The translations under genes and the position numbers were made by a program. A stretch of 12,833 nt of DNA from CAINVV01 sp031432175 (GTDB taxonomy: Bacteria; Bacteroidota; Bacteroidia; Bacteroidales; Prolixibacteraceae). Where the stretch lies: contig CAYHQN010000121.1 of assembly GCA_964358545.1 (NCBI GenBank), positions 1-12,833 on the forward strand. The letters are read 5' to 3'. Below the pieces are notes generated by a model that was given only the letters and a program-made list of their open reading frames with translations, made no database searches and was not told the origin of the DNA. Shown in pieces: positions 5,540 to 12,833 of this stretch (position 1 is the stretch's first letter; each line of letters begins with the position of its first letter).

Positions 5540-7843
5540 TTAGAACGGATATCCAATGGCGACATTTAAAACCAGGTTTTCTCTTCTCCATGCAGAATTT
5601 CCAAAATTTATCTGATCTGCCACCCATCGGTGGTTTTCTTCCAGCCAGGGTTTCCTTAGCGGAAAGGCCAAATCGAACCGTAAAATAAAGAAGGAAACAT
5701 CGACCCGTAATCCCACACCTGCTCCGACAGCAACTTCCTTCATGAATTTCGAAAACAAAAACGGGCTTCCCAGATTTGTAGGATTTGATTTTTGCAACCA
5801 TACATTTCCTGCATCTACAAACAATGCACCTTTAAAAAAACGGTAAATGCCAAACCGATACTCAGCATTCATTTCCAGCTTGATGTCACCGCCCAATTGT
5901 AGTATTCCTAAGGTATCGGTTTTCTGATTATAGGTGCCTGGTCCGACGGAATTAATCTGAAATGCGCGAAGACTATTCGGTCCACCACTGAAAAACTGTT
6001 TGCTGTAAGGTAGAATTAACGAGTTCCCAAATGGTTTGGCTACTCCTGCAAAAACCCGCATAGCCAATTTGTTTTTATCTTTTAAATTATAGTAGAAACG
6101 GCCATCAACACTCAATTTGGAATATTGTGAAAAGATGGATCCGGCAACTTTAGAAGGATTTTCAGCTGATATCTTTTCTCCGCCAATAACTTTTGCCAGA
6201 TAAAGAGCATTTCCGGCAAGCTCTGATATCAGATGAAAATAATATTGCATCTTTTTCCCTGTCATCATTTGCTCGTTGTAGGTGAACGAATAGTATCCTC
6301 CCGCAATAAATTGCTCTTCATAGCTTTTTTTCAGAAAAGGATTGGAAGTCATCAAATCTGTGAAAGCGGTTGATTTGTTCCTTATCGTGGTGTAACTTAT
6401 GTCTATTGGATTCAACTCATGTTCTGTCTGGATATTTTGTTTCCACTTGAAGCCATAAACGAACTGGAAGGTACGCATGTCAAAATAGTTGACCCGTTTC
6501 AAATAATTATAAGAGAGCAACAAGCGTGTTTTTGGAACGTAAAGACTGTTTGTTCCCTTGATATTAAACGGGACAAGAAAGCGTGGGAAAGTCAACTCCA
6601 ACTGAGGATTAAAGGAGTAGGAATACAAATTTTTTTCTTTCCCGCTCAACTGTGCCTCAAATGATCCGGCCAGATTAAGATTTAGTATTTCTGCCCCGTT
6701 AAAGGCGTTTCTATTCAGAATACTTAAATTCATCCGTGGCCCGGTATAATTATTCGATTTTGTAACGAGGTCAACTTCCGCCCTGAATGTGTGTTTTGGC
6801 ATTGGCGTCATCAGAATATTTACATCCAGTAAACCCGGACCTGAAGCGTTGTTTTCAGAAAAGTTTATCTGTACTAATTTGAAATTACCCATCGACATCA
6901 AACGGTTCAATGTGATAATATGGTTTTGTCTTGAAAAGATCTCGTTTTTCCTTAAATAAATTGATTTTGAAAGTACTTTAGGCCTGATTGTCATCCTGGC
7001 TTCTTTCCCAAAAAACACAATATTCTGAACCATTACTGTATCTTTTGTAGTGTCTTTACGCCTCTCATCTAAAGAATAATTCTGGTTGATGTACACATTG
7101 TTAATGCGAAATGCAGTTGTAGCATTTTTCGGAATACTGTCTTTTAAGGTTAATTTGAATGCTACATCACGATTAACGTTTGAGGTATCGGCCTTAAAAA
7201 GCAAATAGTCGGGGCTGAAGTAAAAGTAACCGTTGTTTTTTAAGATAGCATCGATTCGTATCCGTTCATTTTTTAAGATTTCGAGATTGTAATCATCCCC
7301 TGGTTTAATCAGTGATTTATCTTTCCCGGTCAGGATCAGGCGACTTAAACTATCATCCGAAATAGCATAGACAAGTTCTTTAACAAGGTATGGCTTATGA
7401 ACGTGACTGGTATAGATTACTTTGCCGGTGCGCTTTTTCTCAACAATTTTGGATTCAGTATAACTTTTAAATATTCCAATATTAAAAAGTCTGGAATCGA
7501 TTATAGCACGTGTAACACCGGGTTTAACACTACTCATCAGCACCGGTGGTTCTCCCCTTTTTTTAAACCACTTTCCTAATTTGGTTTTGGGATCTTCTCC
7601 GGCTAAATTATACTTCCACAATTTAGGACGAATACCCAAATAAACTTTATTGGGTACCGGACGTACGGCCAGTTGTGCAGTGGTTTTGATAAATTTTTTA
7701 TTTATTTTCTCTGCTGATTCCAATTTGATTTCCGCACCCGTATAAAGTTTTTCACCTTTCGGCAAATTCCTTGTACCGGTACATGCTGCCAGAAACAGGC
7801 AAACAACTATCAGGAAGAGACTATTTTGGATTGACCTTAACAT
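5540..7843 (-). CDS. tamL: TamL: lipoprotein TamA-like Omp85 outer-membrane assembly factor
   Basis: 767 aa from the ATG at 7843. The open frame runs further upstream, but this start gives a lipoprotein signal (FLIVVCLFLAAC, acylated Cys21) and is preceded by AAAAGAG. The protein is therefore predicted to be lipid-anchored as well as barrel-embedded, the arrangement known for TamL of Bacteroidetes/Chlorobi, where it stands in for TamA. Residues about 28-350 form the periplasmic POTRA-type region (KPYLVKELVYAISDDSL; ERIRIDAILKNNGYFYF; FRINNVYIN; LNRLMSMGNFKLVQINF). Residues about 351-767 form the 16-strand Omp85 barrel. It contains GGPNSLRAF at about 620-628, matching the loop-6 (V/I)RG(F/Y) motif with Ala in place of Gly, then FVDAGNVW and a terminal Phe (VAIGYPF), as expected of BAM-recognised barrels. 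It overlaps tamB by 23 bp, which implies translational coupling and a TamB-TamL complex. BamA itself is less likely because of the lipobox and the tamB neighbour. Confidence 0.9.
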   Translation of the reverse strand: MLRSIQNSLFLIVVCLFLAACTGTRNLPKGEKLYTGAEIKLESAEKINKKFIKTTAQLAVRPVPNKVYLGIRPKLWKYNLAGEDPKTKLGKWFKKRGEPPVLMSSVKPGVTRAIIDSRLFNIGIFKSYTESKIVEKKRTGKVIYTSHVHKPYLVKELVYAISDDSLSRLILTGKDKSLIKPGDDYNLEILKNERIRIDAILKNNGYFYFSPDYLLFKADTSNVNRDVAFKLTLKDSIPKNATTAFRINNVYINQNYSLDERRKDTTKDTVMVQNIVFFGKEARMTIRPKVLSKSIYLRKNEIFSRQNHIITLNRLMSMGNFKLVQINFSENNASGPGLLDVNILMTPMPKHTFRAEVDLVTKSNNYTGPRMNLSILNRNAFNGAEILNLNLAGSFEAQLSGKEKNLYSYSFNPQLELTFPRFLVPFNIKGTNSLYVPKTRLLLSYNYLKRVNYFDMRTFQFVYGFKWKQNIQTEHELNPIDISYTTIRNKSTAFTDLMTSNPFLKKSYEEQFIAGGYYSFTYNEQMMTGKKMQYYFHLISELAGNALYLAKVIGGEKISAENPSKVAGSIFSQYSKLSVDGRFYYNLKDKNKLAMRVFAGVAKPFGNSLILPYSKQFFSGGPNSLRAFQINSVGPGTYNQKTDTLGILQLGGDIKLEMNAEYRFGIYRFFKGALFVDAGNVWLQKSNPTNLGSPFLFSKFMKEVAVGAGVGLRVDVSFFILRFDLAFPLRKPWLEENHRWVADQINFGNSAWRRENLVLNVAIGYPF

Positions 7844-10800
7844 TACTCTTTTGTATTTTCGATGAATCACTTCTGTTTTTTTGAGACTTGAATAATCTGT
7901 CCCAGCGATTGAAATCGCGTACAAATACAACACCAACTCCGGTTTCAACCAACTGACCTTCAATGGCTCCTTCGTATTGGTTATGCCTGAATCCTTTCAT
8001 TCTGAATCGGCCGTCTTTGGTTAGTTTATATTCGACTGTTACATCACTGGTAATATCGCTTGCCGAGTTTTGTTTCGCCCTGTCGCCTTCAACATCAACT
8101 GCCCCTCCAAGCTGAACGGATAATCGTTCATTGAAAAGTTGCTTCTTTACGCCAATTTGGACTTGAGTCCTTCCTTTGGCTTGTCCCGACTGATAATCGT
8201 CATACGATTGAATATCAAAGTTTAACTCCATTCCGGGTAATATCTTTGAGCTCAATTGATTCAACTGTGCGGATAAAAACTTGCCTACCGTTGACCGGAT
8301 TAAAGTTGAAGTTCCGGTCGATTCGGTTTGAAAAGGATTTTCCTGGACAAACCTGCCCAATACCAATAAAGCAAAAACCTGTTTGTTTAATGCTGATTCA
8401 TCTTCATTTAACATGCTTAGTTTCTGGTTCACGGCACCACCCAAAATTCCTTTTTCCTCCGGTGGTAATTGTATTGAGAAACTAATTTCCGGATGTAAAA
8501 TTTGTCCGCGCAGTTTCAGAATAATTAAAAAAGGATAGCGCTGTTTGTAACCGCCTTTATTAATATCACTTAAGCCTGATATCTGATCAGCCACCAGATC
8601 ATAGGGTGAAGCCCTGACAGAATAGCGGGCATTGATTGATATTTCGGCATCCAGTGGATCACCGTTCCAAATAATTGTACTTCCTGCATCAATATCAAAT
8701 TTCTTTTTGATCACCGATTCCAATGACACCAGGTAACTGCCTTCATTTAGATTATAGGCGCCGGTAAGGCTCATTTTACCGCTTCGGTCCATCGTAAAAC
8801 TCAATGCAGCCTCACCTTTCACTACCAATGAGTCAGTGGAAGAAGGATCCATTAGTAACCGGAGCGTTGCTTCTTTATCTATTTCTACAATGGAAGAGAG
8901 ATCAAAACCCGTCATACCGGATGTTTGTCCTCCCTTTTTTACACCTCTGTTCAGGATTGGATTGAATTTCAATGAATTATCAAATTCGACCACATTCTCA
9001 CCTTTGTCGGTGGTCAGTTTGTCTTCAGGAACTGAAAAAGTGAAATTTGAACCTTTTTTCATTTTCACTTTTGCATCCACGACAGGCGATTTCATTGGTC
9101 CGTTTACATTAATCCTGCTGTCAATAACCATTCGTCCAAAAAATTCTTTGTTTTCCTTAACGGTTGTATTGAATAACAGAAAGTCTTTTGTATTGACCTG
9201 TAGGGCAAAAATAAAATCTGAAAGTTGTTTCATTTGAACGGAACCATCAATGGTGGCTATATGCTGACCGGCATCCAGCATGGTGAAAGAATTGAAATAA
9301 ATCCCATCTTTTTTCAGTTGAATCGTTTCATGTTTCAATTCCAGACTGTTGTTCAGGAACGCGGGTTTGATAATGGCATTGCTGAAAACCAGTTCGCCTG
9401 TTATATCCGGAGCACCGGCCTTTCCTTCAACTGAAATATTCCCGGCAAGAGTTCCTGATGCTTCTTTCAATTGTCCCATCGAAAAAGCCTGAACGGTTTT
9501 TAAAGAAAGCGATTGAATGATTGTTTTTATGCTAATCGAATTATCGCCTCCGTTCGGAATAAAATAGCCATTCGCTGTCAAATTGTTATCTGTGCCCGAT
9601 AAATTCACATCAATGTTAAATTTCCCATAGCTGGGATTCTCAGCTTTTACTGTTAGATTTCCGATGGAAACATCATGAACGATCAGGTTGCTGACCTTTG
9701 CATCTGCGACTAAGCCATACGAATTGTTAACCCGTTTAAGCAAAATATTTCCATCAACAGTTCCTTTTACCAAACTGGAATCTTTTTCTACGATTCTGGA
9801 AATGTCATCAATCCTGAAATTCTTGATTGCGATATTCAGATCATCATTGAATTGATCATGTACTGAAGCAATATTGATCTGATTACCTGCGTGATTAATG
9901 AATAGATGGTGAATTAAAAATCCCTGTTTCCCGAATTCAATGTAATTGTCCGTTGCAATGTCCCAGCGGTTATTCACCAGGTAAAATTCTTTTGGATCGA
10001 GCGTAAGCTTGTAGTTGGCTTTGTCCTTGCTAATTTGCGACTTGATCTGAAGCTTTTTATTCTTGCCATCTGTTGAAGAGAGGTTCGCTACTATTTTGTT
10101 GTCTGCCAGCTTTCCATCCAGCGAAAAATTGTCAATATTGAACTTTGAATCTGAAATAGCGCTACTTGAAATTTTATAATTCAGAGCTTTGGCATCCGAA
10201 TTCACATCGATTGCTAAGTCTTTAATTTCAGTAGTTCCGTAAACAATGTTTTTCATCGTACCATTCAGTTTCAGTTCTTTTTTCTCACTGTCAAAACTAC
10301 CCTGAATGATTCCCGGTTCGAATTCTTTTAGCTGAGGAAGAAGGACTTCCGAAAGAATGGGATGATTGTGAAGTTGTATTTCAAAATTAAAATTCGATGG
10401 TTCGCTTTTCTTTTTTAATTGATTGTCATCTGAGAATGGGAAATAATTATTAACGAAATTGTTAAGCTCAGTTGAAAGGTCGGCGGGCGAAAAAGTTCCT
10501 GTATATTTTATGCCAATGAGGGGGCTGCTAAAATTTAATACACTTTTTTTCGGTTCATTTACCGAGGCAAATAATAAGGAATCGAGAGCATATTTTTTCT
10601 CTCCCTTAGCAACAATCAGGTTTGTGATTCCTGCCGTCCCGTTCATTTGATTAAAGGTTCCGCCTTTTAAATCGGCTGCTGCGACAAAGGCTATCCGCGC
10701 ATCTTTTTTGGTTAATTTGAGTTTTTGAAGGTCTGCTCCCTTTACATCCAACCGAAATTTATAGCGTTCCATATTTGGATTCAAATTCACCAGTCCGTCA

Positions 10801-12776
10801 AAATCGAATACAGCATTTTCATCATTCAGGTTTATTCTCCCTTCAAATTCCTTGCCTGTGACTGTGCCTTCCATTTTCAGGTTGTGATAAGTATATTTAT
10901 TTAGATGAATCTGCGTTACGTCGGCCTTGATTTTAGCTTTGATCGTATTCATGTCCAATCCCTGACCGGTTGCCTCTGCGATCAAAGTTACCGGGCCATA
11001 CAGGATTGTGTCTTTTAAAAAACGGCCAATATCAAGACTGCTCATGCTTACTTTGCTACTGAAATTTTCAGTCGGATCAATCAATGCTACAAGATTTGCG
11101 GCTCCAAAGCTGCTGGACATATTCGCGGTCGACTCAAAGGACTTCATCTTTCCTTTAAAAACAACCTGCATACTGATGTTTTCGGGAATATCTATGCTGT
11201 CGGGAATATAAGGACCAGCCATCATTACAATGTCTTTTTTGCCTGAAATGATGCTCAGATTGGGGAAATCATAAAATGCCGTTTTGACTTCAGGCAATCC
11301 TTTGATAGTGAAATCTGTTTCTATAAGTGTATTTACTCCTGTTCTTACCGACAGGTTTTTCGCATTCAGATTATTCATCTGCCCGCTAATTTTCCCTGAA
11401 ATAATTGTAATATTCGAGGCATTTTTAAAAAATGGCTGGGCGATAAGATCTGGTTTAAAATAGAGTAGATCTGAGTTTTTGAAGCTTAGATTTCTAAGGT
11501 CTAAATTCAGGTTACTGAATTGTACGGAATCCAGCAAGGTTGCCAAAGAGGAATATTGCAAATCCAAATCCGCATCTAGGGTAGAGTAGGGGGTTTGGAC
11601 CTTCAACTTCCGTGCAGAAACCGAATGCGGATCCATTCTGAAATCTGCCTCACAACCAGTGATTGCAAAGTTATTCTGATCAATCGCGCTGAATTTCTTT
11701 ACCAAAACTTTTGTAAGATCTGTTGAATATGAAAAATCACTGGCATCAAGCGTTAAGTGATTATATTCAAGATTATTCACGTCAAATAAATTCTTTATTT
11801 CCGGACTATATCCTGATTTGTATGTAAGTGAATTGTCTTCCAGATCAATACTCTTCATTGTAATTTTCCAGTTGCTTCCGGATGTTGCCGCAATTGCAGT
11901 TGCAATTAATTCCGGTGCGAAGGTGTGGTATAGAATCTTACTCTTTAACAAGTAGATAGATTCGGTCATCAACAACTGTTTCTGCAAATCAATAGATGAA
12001 TTTTCCAGCTTACTTTGGTCGATGATGGCATCAACCGACAGATAACCAACTGAATCGCTATAACTGATTGTGGAATTGCTGAGTTGAATGTTTTTGGCTG
12101 ATATTTTTGGTGAAACGCTTCCCTGTTTATTATTCTGTTTGTTCTTGGTTGCACTTACCCGGACATTTGCTGTTAAGCCTTCAGCGAGCATGTCGACCAC
12201 AGAATAGAGTGATTTTTGCGGATCGATTTCATCCACACCAAATTCCGAATTTTTCAAAACTGCGAATACATTTATTCCTGCATACGCATCATCGTAACGA
12301 AACCGGGTGTTTTTCAGGCTTACCTGATTGATGCTGAAGGTCCATTTGGATGGAGTTGGTGGGGCAACTTTTGCCTGTTTGGTGGTAACACCAAATGCTG
12401 TTAGCAGGAAATTGTAGTTGAGCAGCGAATCTGTTTTGGTGCTATGCAAATTCAGGTTAACGTCTTCAACAGAAATAGAACTAATAGCTATCTTGTTGTG
12501 GAACAAGTTATAAAGTGCAATATTTACTTTCGCTTTTCCAACGTAGAGTAAAGTATCTTTTTTGAGATCTTCCAGGTAAAGACCTTCAATCACTACTGAT
12601 TTAGGGAATGAAATGCCAACCTTTTTAATCTCAATTTTTGTATGGGTTTTGTTGCTGACATAGGAGGTGACACCATGAACTATCTTGTTTTGAACGGCAG
12701 GGATTTGAATTAATACGGCAATTACTACAAATAAAAACACCAGGATGGTGGCCAACCACAGGATCGTTTTTACCAA
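7821..12776 (-). CDS. tamB: TamB: translocation and assembly module inner-membrane bridge protein
   Basis: 1651 aa, longer than E. coli TamB (about 1259) but in the range I expect for Bacteroidetes homologs. One N-terminal transmembrane anchor (about residues 4-25, ILWLATILVFLFVVIAVLI) is followed by IQIPAVQNKIV and an AsmA-like start (SFPKSVVIEGLYLEDLKKDTLLYVG in outline). Over a thousand residues of repeated beta-strand segments follow, fitting the long hydrophobic-groove bridge across the periplasm described for TamB/AsmA-like proteins. Roughly the last 450 residues are the TamB C-terminal (DUF490-type) domain, including FDIQSYDDYQSG (from 1520), the VQIGVKKQLF strand and VGVVFVRDFNRW near 1625, then a short Lys/Ser-rich tail. 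It is thought to act with TamL in outer-membrane protein insertion or lipid transport. The start is a TTG at 12776: the in-frame stop at 12827-12825 excludes any upstream ATG or GTG, and TTG places the anchor at the expected position. Confidence 0.92.
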   Translation of the reverse strand: MVKTILWLATILVFLFVVIAVLIQIPAVQNKIVHGVTSYVSNKTHTKIEIKKVGISFPKSVVIEGLYLEDLKKDTLLYVGKAKVNIALYNLFHNKIAISSISVEDVNLNLHSTKTDSLLNYNFLLTAFGVTTKQAKVAPPTPSKWTFSINQVSLKNTRFRYDDAYAGINVFAVLKNSEFGVDEIDPQKSLYSVVDMLAEGLTANVRVSATKNKQNNKQGSVSPKISAKNIQLSNSTISYSDSVGYLSVDAIIDQSKLENSSIDLQKQLLMTESIYLLKSKILYHTFAPELIATAIAATSGSNWKITMKSIDLEDNSLTYKSGYSPEIKNLFDVNNLEYNHLTLDASDFSYSTDLTKVLVKKFSAIDQNNFAITGCEADFRMDPHSVSARKLKVQTPYSTLDADLDLQYSSLATLLDSVQFSNLNLDLRNLSFKNSDLLYFKPDLIAQPFFKNASNITIISGKISGQMNNLNAKNLSVRTGVNTLIETDFTIKGLPEVKTAFYDFPNLSIISGKKDIVMMAGPYIPDSIDIPENISMQVVFKGKMKSFESTANMSSSFGAANLVALIDPTENFSSKVSMSSLDIGRFLKDTILYGPVTLIAEATGQGLDMNTIKAKIKADVTQIHLNKYTYHNLKMEGTVTGKEFEGRINLNDENAVFDFDGLVNLNPNMERYKFRLDVKGADLQKLKLTKKDARIAFVAAADLKGGTFNQMNGTAGITNLIVAKGEKKYALDSLLFASVNEPKKSVLNFSSPLIGIKYTGTFSPADLSTELNNFVNNYFPFSDDNQLKKKSEPSNFNFEIQLHNHPILSEVLLPQLKEFEPGIIQGSFDSEKKELKLNGTMKNIVYGTTEIKDLAIDVNSDAKALNYKISSSAISDSKFNIDNFSLDGKLADNKIVANLSSTDGKNKKLQIKSQISKDKANYKLTLDPKEFYLVNNRWDIATDNYIEFGKQGFLIHHLFINHAGNQINIASVHDQFNDDLNIAIKNFRIDDISRIVEKDSSLVKGTVDGNILLKRVNNSYGLVADAKVSNLIVHDVSIGNLTVKAENPSYGKFNIDVNLSGTDNNLTANGYFIPNGGDNSISIKTIIQSLSLKTVQAFSMGQLKEASGTLAGNISVEGKAGAPDITGELVFSNAIIKPAFLNNSLELKHETIQLKKDGIYFNSFTMLDAGQHIATIDGSVQMKQLSDFIFALQVNTKDFLLFNTTVKENKEFFGRMVIDSRINVNGPMKSPVVDAKVKMKKGSNFTFSVPEDKLTTDKGENVVEFDNSLKFNPILNRGVKKGGQTSGMTGFDLSSIVEIDKEATLRLLMDPSSTDSLVVKGEAALSFTMDRSGKMSLTGAYNLNEGSYLVSLESVIKKKFDIDAGSTIIWNGDPLDAEISINARYSVRASPYDLVADQISGLSDINKGGYKQRYPFLIILKLRGQILHPEISFSIQLPPEEKGILGGAVNQKLSMLNEDESALNKQVFALLVLGRFVQENPFQTESTGTSTLIRSTVGKFLSAQLNQLSSKILPGMELNFDIQSYDDYQSGQAKGRTQVQIGVKKQLFNERLSVQLGGAVDVEGDRAKQNSASDITSDVTVEYKLTKDGRFRMKGFRHNQYEGAIEGQLVETGVGVVFVRDFNRWDRLFKSQKNRSDSSKIQKSNVKVNPK

Positions 12777-12833
12777 TTTCTTTAGTTCTACTTTACTAAA
12801 ATGATTTTTACTTATAATATCTATCTATATCAG

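Noticed and set aside
7844..7963. 40-codon upstream extension of tamL
   Set aside because: It overlaps tamB coding sequence and would bury the lipoprotein signal; the ATG at 7843 gives a proper lipobox signal peptide.
8038..8050. GTTACATCACTGG inside tamB, resembling the operator half-site
   Set aside because: It lies in the middle of a coding region, has no GTTACA partner 21 bp away and no TAAAnnTA box at the right distance, so it is probably chance.

Overview
The window looks like chromosomal DNA of a Bacteroidota (Bacteroidetes) bacterium. The evidence is the AT-rich, lysine/asparagine-rich coding style, the lipoprotein form of the TamA-like Omp85 protein (TamL) paired with a very long TamB, the short lipobox proteins followed by CKKN, and upstream elements resembling the Bacteroidetes -7 box (TAnnTTTG). 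I cannot place it to genus. All recognised genes lie on the minus strand, so transcription runs from the right edge to the left edge. I see no RNA genes, mobile elements, CRISPR arrays or phage genes.

Right part (12776 to 4418): a compact envelope-biogenesis operon. It holds tamB (1651 aa, inner-membrane-anchored AsmA-like bridge protein), tamL (767 aa lipoprotein with POTRA region and Omp85 barrel, start overlapping the tamB end by 23 bp) and, after 12 bp, an AI-2E/PerM-family membrane permease. The 57 bases upstream of tamB (12777-12833) show no recognisable promoter, and the tamB start appears to be TTG.

Left part (4419 to 1): three transcription units that appear to share one regulatory element. 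They are (a) a secreted tryptophan-rich DUF6600-like protein (364 aa); (b) its tandem paralog (465 aa, long Q/N-rich repeat tail) followed after 17 bp by a short YcbB-like L,D-transpeptidase; and (c) the first 28 codons of a lipoprotein cut by the left edge. Upstream of each unit is the same composite site. Read on the + strand it is TAAAnnTA, then exactly 21 bp, GTTACA, exactly 15 bp, GTTACATCATTCAC (one mismatch in one copy). Read in the gene direction it is a tandem repeat with 21-bp period placed at a fixed distance upstream of a TAnnTTTA -7-like element, with no TTG at the usual -33 position. This looks like a small activator-controlled envelope or cell-wall regulon, and it is the main new observation of the window.

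The TAM operon would insert or traffic envelope components. The DUF6600-like proteins, the L,D-transpeptidase and the lipoprotein would act in the periplasm or cell wall. The functional link between the two halves is only inferred from adjacency.
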